Source: Thalassospira sp. HF15 | GTDB lineage: Bacteria > Pseudomonadota > Alphaproteobacteria > Rhodospirillales > Thalassospiraceae | Direction of reading: 5' to 3' | DNA: 64,000 bases | Assembly (NCBI RefSeq): GCF_011806525.1 | Contig: NZ_JAAVKI010000007.1 | Location: forward strand, 1 to 64,000 | Part shown: positions 1-8,818 of the stretch, piece by piece | Layout: every line of letters begins with the position of its first letter | How positions within the stretch are numbered: position 1 is the first letter of the stretch | Position numbers and translations under genes: made by a program | Notes under the pieces: generated by a model | Seen by the model: only the letters and a program-made list of their open reading frames with translations | What the model was told of the DNA's origin: nothing | The model's database searches: none

Positions 1-73
1 TGAGCCCGACAGGATTCGAACCTGTGGCCAACTGATTAAAAGTCAGTTGCTCTACCAACTGAGCTACGGGCCC
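1..73 (-). tRNA. tRNA-Lys (anticodon TTT), copy 1
   Basis: On the minus strand this folds as a complete cloverleaf: a 7-bp acceptor stem (GGGCCCG with CGGGCTC), a D arm, an anticodon loop CTTTTAA with anticodon TTT, and a T arm with TTCGAAT. The discriminator base is A at position 1. Any encoded CCA and the terminator would lie before the window. The sequence is identical to the second copy 330 bases away, and the flanking DNA is also duplicated. Confidence 0.95.
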
Positions 74-293
74 TCAACGTTGGTGAGCGGCGTTTTAATG
101 GGCTGGACGGCATCGGTCAACCCCCCTTTTTATGCGAAGATGCACATCAGCCATGAAAAGATGACAAATGCCCCAAAATGTCAGGCAAAACTGATCCCGA
201 AATGCCGCCTCAAGAAACGACGTATCCGTGTCGCACAACGCCGGTCTGGCGTTGAACAGCAACAAGATTTGGCAGGGAAATTCAGACAAATAA

Positions 294-328
294 AAAGCCC
301 CCGAAACCGGTTAGGTTTCAGGGGCTTA
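294..328 (-). terminator. Terminator of tRNA-Lys copy 2
   Basis: Read on the minus strand, the DNA just after the CCA of the second tRNA-Lys forms a hairpin (AGCCCCTGAAACC pairing with GGTTTCGGGGGCT around a short TAACC loop) followed by a T-rich run. This is a standard intrinsic terminator, so the two tRNA-Lys genes are probably separate transcripts. Confidence 0.85.
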
Positions 329-329
329 T

Positions 330-405
330 TGGTGAGCCCGACAGGATTCGAACCTGTGGCCAACTGATTAAAAGTCAGTTGCTCTACCAACTGAGCTACG
401 GGCCC
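330..405 (-). tRNA. tRNA-Lys (anticodon TTT), copy 2
   Basis: The 73-base cloverleaf is identical to the copy at the window start, with anticodon TTT. The CCA end is encoded (TGG on the plus strand at 330-332). About 45 bases of upstream sequence, on the right on this strand, resemble the upstream of copy 1, so promoter and tRNA were duplicated together. Confidence 0.96.
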
Positions 406-493
406 TCAAGGTTGGTGAAGCGCGTTTTAATGGCACAGGCCGCATCGGTCAACACCTGTTTTCCATATTTTGGTTCTTTTTGCACATTCAGAC

Positions 494-533
494 CCAAAAA
501 CGCGAAAGCCGCCCCACGAAGGGACGGCTTTCG
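494..533 (-). terminator. Intrinsic terminator of the gyrA-coaD-ppi operon
   Basis: On the minus strand a hairpin with arms CGAAAGCCGTCCC and GGGGCGGCTTTCG and a short TTCGT-type loop is followed by a T-rich stretch. It sits about 25 bases after the stop codon of the peptidyl-prolyl isomerase gene and ends that leftward operon. Confidence 0.85.
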
Positions 534-557
534 GTTGCAAGACTTAAAATGCCGCGA

Positions 558-1115
558 TTATTGCGCGTCGGCAGCAACCTGCATTTTGACGATCTGATCG
601 GGGTCGGCAACGCTGCCATTGGCCCACGGCGCACCCTTTTTGATCATGTCGACATATTCCATGCCCTCGGTCACCTGGCCCCAGATGGTGTACTGGCCAT
701 CAAGGTGCGGTGCATCGGCAAACACGATGAAGAACTGGGAATCCGCACTGTTCGGATTTGCCGAGCGGGCCATGGAAACGGTGCCGCGAACATGACGTTC
801 GTTGGAAAACTCCGCATCCAGTTTCTGGCCGGATCCGCCGGTACCATTGCCTTTGGGGTCGCCCGTCTGCGCCATGAAACCTTCGATCACGCGATGGAAG
901 TTCAAGCCATCGTAAAAGCCTTCACGGGTGAGTTCCTTGATCCGGGCAACATGGTTCGGTGCCAGATCCGGGCGAAGCTGGATAACAACGCGGCCATCTT
1001 TCAGGTCAAGATATAGCGTGTTCTCCAGATCCTGAGCGACAGCGTCGTTTCCATTGGACATGGTGATAAATCCTAGTACGAGAGCGATAATTGAGAATAG
1101 GCGAAAAAGACGCAT
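558..1115 (-). CDS. ppiB: Exported cyclophilin-type peptidyl-prolyl cis-trans isomerase
   Basis: The protein has 185 residues and catalyses proline cis-trans isomerisation in protein folding. The cyclophilin core runs from about residue 32 to the end, with family landmarks such as [15 protein letters not shown] (catalytic Arg in FHR), SQFFI and [10 protein letters not shown]. The first 28 residues look like a signal peptide (basic MRLFR start, hydrophobic stretch, AVAQ cleavage-type site), so the enzyme is probably periplasmic; an internal Met at about residue 19 would instead give a cytoplasmic form. The gene starts 8 bases after the coaD stop and is the last gene of a gyrA-coaD-ppi operon. 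The ribosome binding site is weak for the first ATG, so the exact start and therefore export is the main uncertainty. Confidence 0.9.
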   Translation of the reverse strand: MRLFRLFSIIALVLGFITMSNGNDAVAQDLENTLYLDLKDGRVVIQLRPDLAPNHVARIKELTREGFYDGLNFHRVIEGFMAQTGDPKGNGTGGSGQKLDAEFSNERHVRGTVSMARSANPNSADSQFFIVFADAPHLDGQYTIWGQVTEGMEYVDMIKKGAPWANGSVADPDQIVKMQVAADAQ

Positions 1116-1123
1116 GGTCTGCG

Positions 1124-1651
1124 TTATTCCTTTTCTTCTGCCAGCTTTTCGTGCAGGCGTTTAAGCACGTTGGCGGGCACAAATTCAGTGACATCCCCAC
1201 CCAGACGGGCGATTTCCTTCACAAAGCGCGAAGAGACAAACTGCTGTTTGTCAGATGCCATCAAAAAGACGGTTTCAACTTCCGGAGACAGTCGGGCATT
1301 CATCCCGGCCATCTGGAATTCATATTCAAAGTCCGATACAGCACGCAGTCCACGGATAATAGTACTTGATCCGTTTTCCTGGGCAAACTGCATCAGAAGC
1401 GATGAAAATGGCTTAACTGAGGTACGGGCGGCAACCTCACCGCCCGCAGCCTTCAGGGCCTCTTCAACAAGCTTGCAGCGTTCCTCGACATCGAACATCG
1501 GGCCTTTGCCGGCATTGATTGCAACGCCGACAATCAGTTCGTCCACAATGCGGGTCGCGCGACGAATGATATCCATATGGCCCTGGGTTACCGGATCAAA
1601 GGTGCCCGGATAAATCCCGATACGCGATACGGTAGAAGACATTTCAGTCAT
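1124..1651 (-). CDS. coaD: Phosphopantetheine adenylyltransferase
   Basis: The 175-residue enzyme catalyses the fourth step of coenzyme A synthesis, transferring AMP from ATP to 4'-phosphopantetheine. It belongs to the nucleotidyltransferase fold: GIYPGTFDPVTQGHMDII carries the T/HxGH-type nucleotide-binding motif near residue 12, and IIRGLRAVSDFEYE is the conserved substrate-binding segment near residue 100. Length matches the family (about 160-170). The first ATG is preferred because GGGAAG lies 4-5 bases upstream; a second in-frame ATG three codons later has poorer spacing. It starts 11 bases after gyrA stops, so the two are co-transcribed. Confidence 0.97.
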   Translation of the reverse strand: MTEMSSTVSRIGIYPGTFDPVTQGHMDIIRRATRIVDELIVGVAINAGKGPMFDVEERCKLVEEALKAAGGEVAARTSVKPFSSLLMQFAQENGSSTIIRGLRAVSDFEYEFQMAGMNARLSPEVETVFLMASDKQQFVSSRFVKEIARLGGDVTEFVPANVLKRLHEKLAEEKE

Positions 1652-1662
1652 CGAACTTCCCG

Positions 1663-4473
1663 TTATTCGTCGCGGTCCGCTTCATCAGATGCCGGTGCTG
1701 CAGACACATCTTCACCAGATGCTTCTGCGGCCGGGTCGGCGTTTTCAACGGCACCTTCGGCACCCTCGATCACACCTTCCTCGCCATCGATGATCTCATC
1801 TTCTTCATCACCAAGGTTTGACAGACGTTCCACCGCGACGACTTCTTCGTCTTCGGCAGTCCTAAACAGCGTCACACCCTGCGTCTTGCGCCCGGCAATC
1901 CGGATGTCATGGGTCGGCATACGGATGACCTTGCCACCATTGGTGACCATCATCAGTTCGTCGCCTTCTTCGATCACGAAGGATGCGGCAACGTTACCGT
2001 TACGTTCAGACATCTCGATATTGGCAAAGCCCTGACCACCACGGCCGGTCACACGATATTCATAGGCAGACGTACGTTTGCCATAACCGTTTTCAGTAAC
2101 CGACAGGATCAACTGATCGCCATCGCGAAGCTGCTGATAGGTTTCAGCAGATAGCGTTTCAAGCGGCAGGTTGTCTTCAGCAATTTCTTCGCGGCGCAGT
2201 TTGCCCGCAATCGACAGATATTCATCGCGCTGTTCCATGGTGACATGGTTGCCAAACAGCACTGACATGGCAATGACTTCGTCCTCGTCAGCCAGACGAA
2301 TGCCGCGCACACCGACCGAGTTACGGCCGGTAAAGACGCGCACGTCCGTTACACGGAAACGAATGCATTTACCCTTGCGGGTTGTCAGAAGAATGTCGTC
2401 ATCATCGGTACAGGTCTGAACCGCAATCAGCTTGTCGCCACGCTCTTCTTCAAGCTTCATGGCGATCTTGCCGTTTGATTTCACATTCACGAAATCAGCA
2501 AGGCTGTTACGGCGGACATTCCCGGTCGAGGTGGCAAACATCACATGCAGGTTCGGCCATTCTTCCTCATCAGGAAGCGGCAGGACCGTGGTGATATATT
2601 CGCCTTCTGACAGCGGCAACAGGTTCACAAGCGCCTTGCCGCGTGATTGCGGCGTGCCCATCGGCAGGCGCCAGACCTTCATTTTATAGACCATGCCCTC
2701 GGAGCTGAAGAACAGAACCGGGGTGTGGGTATTGGCAACGAACAGCTTGGAAACGAAATCTTCCTCGCGGGTTGCCATGCCCGAACGGCCCTTGCCGCCA
2801 CGGCGCTGGGCGCGATAGGTCGACAGCGGCACACGCTGGATATAACCGCTGTGTGACACGGTCACGACCATGTCTTCGCGGGCAATCAGGTCTTCGATGT
2901 CATGTTCGAATTCGGCTTCCTGAATTTCGCTGCGACGTTCGTTGGCGAACTCGTTGCGCATCTCAGTCAGCTCGTCCTTGAGGATGGTCAGCTTACGCTC
3001 GCGCGATGCAAGGATATCAAGGAAGTCCTTGATCTTCTCACCCAACTCGGTCAATTCGGCCGCGATCTTGTCGCGTTCCAGACCGGTCAGGCGATGCAGA
3101 CGCAGTTCAAGGATCGCACGCGCCTGTGCTTCGGACAGACGATACATGCCATCGGTTGAGCCCACCTGAAGCGGATCAGCAATCAGTTCGATCAACGGAA
3201 CGATGTCGCCCGCTGCCCAGTCACGCGCCATCAGCTGTTCACGTGCCACGACCGGATCGGCCGCATTACGGATCAGTTTGATGACTTCATCGATGTTTGA
3301 GACCGCAATCCCAAGACCAACCACGACATGGGCACGATCACGCGCCTTTTTCAGAAGGTGGATGGTCCGACGCGTAATGACTTCTTCGCGGAACTCGACA
3401 AAGGCCTGAATGATGTCTCTGAGGTTCATCAATTCCGGCTTGCCGCGGTTCAGCGCCAGCATGTTGACACCAAACGAAGTCTGAAGCGCTGTAAAGCGGA
3501 ACAACTGGTTCAGGACGACATCCGAATTGGCATCACGCTTGAGCTCGATCACCATACGCACGCCAGAACGGTCAGATTCGTCGCGCAGATCCGAAATGCC
3601 TTCGAGTTTCTTTTCGCGGACCAGATCAGCGATCTTTTCCATCAGGGTCGCCTTGTTCACCTGATAGGGAACTTCGGTCACGATGATGGCTTCGCGATTG
3701 GCGCGGATTTCCTCGACATGGGTACGTGCCCGCATGACCACCGACCCGCGACCGGTCTTGAACGCCGAATGGATCCCCGAGCGGCCCAGAATAAGGCCAC
3801 CGGTCGGGAAATCCGGACCATGGACATATTCCATCAGCTCTTCGACGGTAATATCGTGATTATCGACATAGGCCATGCAGCCATCAATGACTTCGCCAAG
3901 GTTATGCGGCGGAATGTTGGTCGCCATACCAACCGCAATACCACCGGCACCATTGACCAGCATGTTCGGGAAACGGGCCGGGATAACAGACGGTTCCTTG
4001 GTGGTTTCGTCATAGTTATCGCGGAAATCAATCGTGTCCTTGTCGATATCATCAAGAAGGAAGTGCGCAGCCTTGGCCATGCGGGCCTCGGTGTAACGCA
4101 TAGCGGCGGCCTTGTCGCCATCCATGGACCCGAAGTTGCCCTGCCCGTCAATCAGCGGCAGGCGCATGGAGAAGTTCTGCGCCATACGGACCATTGCGTC
4201 GTAAATCGCGCTGTCGCCGTGCGGGTGATATTTACCCATCACGTCCCCGACCACGCGGGCCGATTTGCGGAACGGTTTGTTATATTCAAACCCGTTCTCG
4301 TGCATGGCGTACAGGATACGACGATGTACCGGTTTCAAACCGTCTCGGACGTCAGGCAGTGCACGGCTGACGATCACGCTCATTGCGTAATCAAGGTAGC
4401 TGCGGCGCATTTCTTGTTCGATGGAAACCGGGAAGATATCGCGGTTCTCAGGATTGGTCTCTTCGGTGGACAA
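1663..4473 (-). CDS. gyrA: DNA gyrase subunit A
   Basis: This is a full-length (936-residue) breakage-reunion subunit of DNA gyrase, which with GyrB introduces negative supercoils. [20 protein letters not shown] opens the winged-helix region, the active-site Tyr lies in [11 protein letters not shown], and repeated blades such as [10 protein letters not shown] form the C-terminal beta-pinwheel (GyrA box). The quinolone-determining segment reads [13 protein letters not shown], so Ser and Asp at the usual resistance positions are wild type. The C-terminus has an extra acidic tail of about 45 residues rich in Glu, Asp and Ala. The chosen start is a TTG with AGAGG about 10 bases upstream; no ATG lies before the essential SYLDYAM region. 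Confidence 0.98.
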   Translation of the reverse strand: MSTEETNPENRDIFPVSIEQEMRRSYLDYAMSVIVSRALPDVRDGLKPVHRRILYAMHENGFEYNKPFRKSARVVGDVMGKYHPHGDSAIYDAMVRMAQNFSMRLPLIDGQGNFGSMDGDKAAAMRYTEARMAKAAHFLLDDIDKDTIDFRDNYDETTKEPSVIPARFPNMLVNGAGGIAVGMATNIPPHNLGEVIDGCMAYVDNHDITVEELMEYVHGPDFPTGGLILGRSGIHSAFKTGRGSVVMRARTHVEEIRANREAIIVTEVPYQVNKATLMEKIADLVREKKLEGISDLRDESDRSGVRMVIELKRDANSDVVLNQLFRFTALQTSFGVNMLALNRGKPELMNLRDIIQAFVEFREEVITRRTIHLLKKARDRAHVVVGLGIAVSNIDEVIKLIRNAADPVVAREQLMARDWAAGDIVPLIELIADPLQVGSTDGMYRLSEAQARAILELRLHRLTGLERDKIAAELTELGEKIKDFLDILASRERKLTILKDELTEMRNEFANERRSEIQEAEFEHDIEDLIAREDMVVTVSHSGYIQRVPLSTYRAQRRGGKGRSGMATREEDFVSKLFVANTHTPVLFFSSEGMVYKMKVWRLPMGTPQSRGKALVNLLPLSEGEYITTVLPLPDEEEWPNLHVMFATSTGNVRRNSLADFVNVKSNGKIAMKLEEERGDKLIAVQTCTDDDDILLTTRKGKCIRFRVTDVRVFTGRNSVGVRGIRLADEDEVIAMSVLFGNHVTMEQRDEYLSIAGKLRREEIAEDNLPLETLSAETYQQLRDGDQLILSVTENGYGKRTSAYEYRVTGRGGQGFANIEMSERNGNVAASFVIEEGDELMMVTNGGKVIRMPTHDIRIAGRKTQGVTLFRTAEDEEVVAVERLSNLGDEEDEIIDGEEGVIEGAEGAVENADPAAEASGEDVSAAPASDEADRDE

Positions 4474-4676
4474 AGCCCGTGACCTCTTAAACGCTTGATC
4501 AGAAATGATTCAATCGGCGTGACATGCACCTATTTTTGGGCACATGCCGGACCAGAAAGGCGGAAAGTATCAGGTTTGTTGCGCACAAACAATATTGACA
4601 AATCCTATCGGTCAAGGTTGGACAATAAAGTTCGGAATTTATCGCAAAATCACGGGTTTTACAGAGGCCAAAACCC

Positions 4677-5648
4677 TTATTTTTCGGGGATTTTGTTATC
4701 TGCCGGCGTTTCCATCACCGGGGCCATCGGGTCGGCCTTGGCTGTGGCAACTTCTAGATGCGCCGATTTACGCCCGAACCGCATCTGCGATGCCGCAATC
4801 CCGCCCAGAATAATTGCCAGTGCAATCAGGGCATTTGGCTGGGGCACTTCGCCCAGAATGATGAAACTGATCACCACACCAACAGCCGGTACGAGATAAT
4901 TGTTAAACACAAGGAAACTGGCCCCCGCCACCGCAATAATCTGCAAGATCAAGAACATGGCAATACCGGTCGGGAACATTCCGAGATACATGATCGAAAG
5001 CGCGCCTTCCAGATCCCAGTCCATCGTCCAGGGCTTATCAATCAACATCGTAAAGGGCATCAACATCAGGGCGGCAAATGTCAGGATCACCGCCGTCGAT
5101 CCGATGCGTGGCTGATCACGCAGATTGCGCGCAACAAGGGATGAAATCGCATAGCCGATCGCTGCAACCAGAATGGCCAGCTGGAACAGGAACTCCCCAC
5201 CCAGCCCGGAAAGCGTTTCGGGACCCACCAGCACAATCACACCGATCGTTCCCAGGATCACCCCGACAACCTTGCCCGATGACAGCTTTTCATCATGGGT
5301 AAAGAAGTGCGCCAAAACGACGGTGGTCAGCGGCACGGTCGACATCAGGATCGCCGCCAGACCCGCATCGACCTTGGTCTCGCCAAAGCTGATCAGGAAG
5401 AACGGGATGGCATTACCGATCAGGGCGATCATAAAGGTTGAAACCCAGGCGCGCCGGCCCTTGGGCATTTCGGATTTCCGGATCAGAGCAAAGCACCACA
5501 ACACCAACGCGGCAAAGGACAGCCGCCCACAAGCAACGACAAGCGGCGAATAGGCATGCACTCCGATCTTGATGAAGGTGAATGAACTCCCCCACATCAG
5601 TGCCAAAAGCACCAGAAGCACATATTCGCGAATTCCCGGACGTTTCAT
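4677..5648 (-). CDS. EamA-family (DMT) inner-membrane exporter
   Basis: This 323-residue protein has about ten hydrophobic helices in two repeated EamA halves, beginning with VLLVLLALMWGSSFTFIKIG, the typical first helix of drug/metabolite transporters. The second half begins near VAAIGYAISSLVARNL. The last 40 residues are hydrophilic and presumably cytoplasmic. Substrate cannot be predicted; relatives export amino acids or small metabolites. It is one of four EamA-type genes in this window. It stands alone, with about 200 bases to gyrA upstream of the latter's start. Confidence 0.88.
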   Translation of the reverse strand: MKRPGIREYVLLVLLALMWGSSFTFIKIGVHAYSPLVVACGRLSFAALVLWCFALIRKSEMPKGRRAWVSTFMIALIGNAIPFFLISFGETKVDAGLAAILMSTVPLTTVVLAHFFTHDEKLSSGKVVGVILGTIGVIVLVGPETLSGLGGEFLFQLAILVAAIGYAISSLVARNLRDQPRIGSTAVILTFAALMLMPFTMLIDKPWTMDWDLEGALSIMYLGMFPTGIAMFLILQIIAVAGASFLVFNNYLVPAVGVVISFIILGEVPQPNALIALAIILGGIAASQMRFGRKSAHLEVATAKADPMAPVMETPADNKIPEK

Positions 5649-5900
5649 TTTGTCAGCCTATTTCTGCCACACTTGTTGGGTCTGATGACTTTTGCCGACA
5701 GACCAGATGACTGCGTTAAAACCCATAGGGATTTTATGCAAGAAAATAGAGTTTAAGCCGTTTTAACCGGACAATGCTCAAGGAAATTCCCATGAAACGC
5801 ACTTTGCGAAAATCTCGCACAGATGCCCCTGCCTTAAGACAGATCAAAGCGTTTCAAGACTGAAAATGAAAAAAAGTCACCATCGACATAGAATAGTTGT
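5649..5900. other. Intergenic region, no gene seen
   Basis: About 250 AT-rich bases lie between the divergent exporter and the small gene at 5957. No ORF or RNA gene is evident. A TAGAAT at 5889-5894 could be a minus-10 element for the rightward small gene, but no convincing minus-35 is present. Confidence 0.4.
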
Positions 5901-5923
5901 TGCGAATGAATTGCAATTGCATT
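5901..5923. promoter_or_regulatory. Fur-box-like palindrome upstream of a small gene
   Basis: TGCGAATGAATTGCA at 5901-5915 is an imperfect inverted repeat resembling alphaproteobacterial Fur-type boxes, and it overlaps a second near-palindrome built on ATTGCAAT with outer AATG and CATT. It sits 34 bases upstream of the start at 5957, where a repressor could block transcription. The link to Fur or iron is inference from motif resemblance. Confidence 0.35.
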
Positions 5924-5956
5924 ACATTACGCAGAACAAAAAAACCGGGATATGAG

Positions 5957-6214
5957 ATGATGAGTTATGTTGATCAGGAGTTGACGGTCGAAGACATGCT
6001 TGCCGACCCGATCGTTCAGACATTAATGCGCTATGATGGCGTTTCTGCCAGTGACGTCCGTCACACCATTGGTCAGGCAAGCCTGAATCGTGATGGCGAT
6101 GCCCCCGAGGCGATGGCATCCGTTTCACCAAAATCGCAAAAGGTCTCCGTTGCCAAATCACAGACCGGTGCCACCCACCCGGTGCGCTCCGGAATACGCA
6201 ATACGGCAGCCTGA
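5957..6214 (+). CDS. Small protein of unknown function
   Basis: I do not recognise this 85-residue protein. The N-terminal 40 residues look folded and conserved in style (LTVEDMLADPIVQTLMRYDG, then VSASDVRHTI), whereas the C-terminal half is rich in Ala, Ser, Lys and Thr and probably disordered. No signal peptide or membrane segment is present. Two adjacent ATGs (5957 and 5960) follow CGGGA with about 6-9 base spacing, so the start is well supported. An upstream palindrome resembling a Fur box suggests metal-dependent control. The gene is followed by about 220 bases without a clear gene. Confidence 0.7.
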   Translation: MMSYVDQELTVEDMLADPIVQTLMRYDGVSASDVRHTIGQASLNRDGDAPEAMASVSPKSQKVSVAKSQTGATHPVRSGIRNTAA

Positions 6215-6438
6215 TTGCTCTGAACGCAACGCAGTTCTGTAAATCTGCGCGCCAATCGTCCCTGCTGTGATTGGCGCTATAACCAGCTTCTCAATCCGGC
6301 CCACCATCAGATCGGTTCGATTGGCCCGGACAATTTCCCGCAATTGGACCTTACGGTGGTCTATCTGGCCTTTTAGGGTATCGGCAGTCCCCACGCGCTC
6401 CTTGCGCCACCCAAGTTTGCCCTGCCAAAAAGGATGTA

Positions 6439-6894
6439 ATGATGCCCGATGAGTCCACAGAAATTCGCCCGATAACGGCCCCGGACTTCGATGCATGGCT
6501 GCCGCTTTGGCGCGGCTATCAAACCTTTTACAAGGTCGATATTCCCGACGACGTCAGCAAGCAAACATGGCAACGCTTCATTGATGCCAATGAACCGATG
6601 CATGCGGCCCTTGCCTGGCAAGACGGCAAAGCCATTGGCATGGTTCACTGGATTTATCATCGCTCCTGCTGGACATCTGGCGATTACTGCTATTTGCAGG
6701 ATCTTTATGTTGATGAAAAGCTGCGCGGCACGGGTGCTGGCCGCAAGCTGATCGAACATGTTTATGATGATGCAGGCAAAGCCGGCGCTGCACGTGTCTA
6801 TTGGCTGACCCAGGATGACAACTTTACCGCCATGAAGCTTTATGACCGTATCGCTGACAAGTCCGGCTTCATTCAGTATCGCAAGATGCTCTAG
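6439..6894 (+). CDS. GNAT-family N-acetyltransferase
   Basis: This 151-residue protein has the GCN5-related acetyltransferase layout: a beta strand with DLYVDEKLRGTGAGRKLI near residue 92, which supplies the acetyl-CoA pyrophosphate-binding RGTGAG loop, and a C-terminal ARVYWLTQDDNFTAMKLYDR segment typical of motif B. It should transfer an acetyl group from acetyl-CoA to an amine; the substrate is unknown. AAGGA lies 4 bases before the first of two adjacent ATGs. It resembles the GNAT gene at 52789 in overall pattern, suggesting the same subfamily. Confidence 0.9.
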   Translation: MMPDESTEIRPITAPDFDAWLPLWRGYQTFYKVDIPDDVSKQTWQRFIDANEPMHAALAWQDGKAIGMVHWIYHRSCWTSGDYCYLQDLYVDEKLRGTGAGRKLIEHVYDDAGKAGAARVYWLTQDDNFTAMKLYDRIADKSGFIQYRKML

Positions 6895-6917
6895 ATCAGA
6901 TTGCGGTACTGAAATTC

Positions 6918-7745
6918 TTAGCGCCGCACATCATTCAGCGCCCAGTCATAGTGATACTCGTCCACCTCGAACGCATCGACATCAGACAACGTGGCTGAAA
7001 GCCGAGGCCCGGCAAACTGCGCAAGATGGTCGATGAAATCCGCATCACTCTTGCCAAAATCATCGCGATACCAGTCATATAGGCTTGAAAGCACAAACGC
7101 ACCGTCTTCAGCCTGTGCCACCGCCCGCGGATGATTGATGAAGCCGCGCGCTGCCTGATCAAGCTGGCCCTCCAGCTTGTCGGCTTCATAGGCCTCCGGC
7201 GCCAATGCCGGACAGCCAATCGACGCACAATTCACCGCATAATGAATGCGCGGATCCTTCCAAATCGGGCGCAAGATGCGATGTTCGATATCATCAAGGC
7301 TAAGCGCCCTGCCCTCAACCGTGATCAGCTTCTTGCCCCACGGACCGGACGAAAACAGGCCGGGTGAAATATCAATATCGCGAATGGATTCCACCGGATA
7401 ATGATCCAGCACCACCTTGACGGTCAGCGCATTATAAAGGTTCACCCAATAGGCAAATTGCTGATCGCGATTAAGGTTACTCACCGCCAACATGCTCATG
7501 GCATCGACATAGCCTGCAACCTGCGCATGGGCCTCACGCCGGGCTGCCTCGTAATCAAACACGGTTTCGCCGGGTGACAGAACGGTCACATAGCGATCCA
7601 GAATATCCTGCCACGCCCCGTGATCGATTACCTGTGTGCTCTTTGGATCATGGGCTTGCCAATCCGGCCACAAATCGGCCTTGGGCGCAGCATCAGCAAG
7701 ACCGGGCAAGATCAGGACATATAAAACAACAAGCAACAGGCGCAT
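6918..7745 (-). CDS. Exported DUF547-domain protein
   Basis: The 275-residue product starts with a clear Sec signal peptide (MRLLLVVLYVLILPGLADA then APK). The rest matches the DUF547 pattern: FAYWVNLYNALTVKVV, then GPWGKKL, and HYAVNCASIGCPAL with a conserved His, Asn and Cys pair. Function of the family is not established, although the conserved polar residues suggest an enzyme. AAAGG lies 6 bases upstream of the ATG. It is convergent with the GNAT gene and divergent from the metalloprotease-like gene. Confidence 0.88.
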   Translation of the reverse strand: MRLLLVVLYVLILPGLADAAPKADLWPDWQAHDPKSTQVIDHGAWQDILDRYVTVLSPGETVFDYEAARREAHAQVAGYVDAMSMLAVSNLNRDQQFAYWVNLYNALTVKVVLDHYPVESIRDIDISPGLFSSGPWGKKLITVEGRALSLDDIEHRILRPIWKDPRIHYAVNCASIGCPALAPEAYEADKLEGQLDQAARGFINHPRAVAQAEDGAFVLSSLYDWYRDDFGKSDADFIDHLAQFAGPRLSATLSDVDAFEVDEYHYDWALNDVRR

Positions 7746-7869
7746 GGCAGGCCTTTTCTCAGATTTTCAAAATGATCGTAACGCCACTTGTCATACCCAA
7801 TGTCCGGCACCCCGTCACCTCAAAGCCCCGTGAAGTCACGACGCAGTTTATATAAACCCGAAGTTGAGC

Positions 7870-7882
7870 TATAATACCCCCA
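7870..7882 (+). promoter_or_regulatory. Candidate minus-10 of a leaderless promoter
   Basis: A perfect TATAAT lies at 7870-7875 and the ATG of the next gene begins 7 bases after it, at about the expected transcription start. No ribosome binding site precedes that ATG. The minus-35 region (around 7847) is poor, so support is moderate. Confidence 0.4.
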
Positions 7883-8751
7883 TGATACAGGCAGGTGCCA
7901 TACAGGTTATCCCCGGAAGTGGCGGGCAACTTGGTCAGATCATTGCCACACGCGCCCTGCCCGGCTCCGGGAGCCAACCGCCGACCAACGGGTCGGGCGG
8001 ACAGGCTGCGTCTGCGCCGCAAACACTTCCTGCCGCTGTGGCACTGGTCCCGCTTTCAAGCACCATTGCCGCGACTCAGGCACCCGCAAGCACGCCCGCG
8101 TCGCGCAACACAGGGACAAGCGATGCGGCACTGACCACATCGCCAACAGGATCGCCATCACCTGCACCAGCGCAAACCGCACCGGTCAACAGCGCGGCAT
8201 CAGTGGTTACGATCATCCAACAGCTTGATCCGCGCGACATCGATGACGGTGTCCCCGAAGACCCCGACATCCAAAGCCCGACACAGCGTCAACAGCAAGA
8301 ACGCGAAGCAACGCCGGAAAACGCCCGCCAGCCGACATCCAACCCGGCCCTCCTGACCGCATCAGAACGCGAAATCGTGCAGGAACTGCGCGCCCGTGAT
8401 GCCACGGTCCGGACAGAGGAAGAAAGCCACCAAACCCTTGCCGGGGCCAATGCCGGCATGATCAGCTATAGCTATACCGCAGGCCCCGACGGGCGGCTTT
8501 ATGCCACCGGCGGCAAGGTCAGCATCCACCCCCTTCAGGGCCTTGAAGGGGTGGCGGCAATTGCCAATCAGGCGGCCATTTCCCGCGCGGCATCCGTGCC
8601 GGGAAGTTCGGCGGCTGATTTCAATGTCGCCAAGGGGGCGTCAATGAACATCTCCACCATGATTGCGTCGCAGGCCTATGCGGCGGCTGAAAGCTATCGT
8701 GCAACCATTGGCCTCAACACCCCGGCTGGCAGCGTCGATCTAAGCGGTTGA
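7882..8751 (+). CDS. Metalloprotease-like protein of the CJM1_0395/SprA-related family, with an altered motif
   Basis: The protein (289 residues from this ATG) has a long low-complexity Pro/Ala/Ser/Thr/Gln-rich N-terminal half (to about residue 150) and then the SprA-related core: a helix with IVQELRARDATVR followed by ISYSYTAGPDGRLYATGGKVSI. In family members as I know them the helix continues into an HExxH-type zinc motif such as HEQAH; here the corresponding residues are EEESH, so the first zinc-binding His is replaced by Glu. That would predict loss of peptidase activity. No signal peptide is evident. A TTG six codons upstream is a possible earlier start but would begin upstream of the TATAAT. 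Function of the family is not settled. Confidence 0.75.
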   Translation: MIQAGAIQVIPGSGGQLGQIIATRALPGSGSQPPTNGSGGQAASAPQTLPAAVALVPLSSTIAATQAPASTPASRNTGTSDAALTTSPTGSPSPAPAQTAPVNSAASVVTIIQQLDPRDIDDGVPEDPDIQSPTQRQQQEREATPENARQPTSNPALLTASEREIVQELRARDATVRTEEESHQTLAGANAGMISYSYTAGPDGRLYATGGKVSIHPLQGLEGVAAIANQAAISRAASVPGSSAADFNVAKGASMNISTMIASQAYAAAESYRATIGLNTPAGSVDLSG

Positions 8752-8770
8752 TCCCAACATAGCCCCAACG

Positions 8771-8805
8771 AAAAAAGCGGCCCCGAAGGAGCCGCTTTTG
8801 TTTTG
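8771..8805. terminator. Bidirectional intrinsic terminator
   Basis: AGCGGC and GCCGCT arms around a CCCGAAGGA loop are flanked by an A run on the left and T-rich sequence on the right. It lies between convergent genes (the metalloprotease-like gene and pyrC) and can serve both. Confidence 0.88.
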
Positions 8806-8818
8806 CGTCATGCCGATA

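Noticed and set aside
480-1016. Plus-strand frame over the cyclophilin gene
   Set aside because: Antisense shadow of the cyclophilin, which has intact family motifs.
3328-4482. Long plus-strand open frame opposite gyrA
   Set aside because: It is the antisense read of conserved gyrA codons; the protein has no family signature and high-GC bias explains the long frame.
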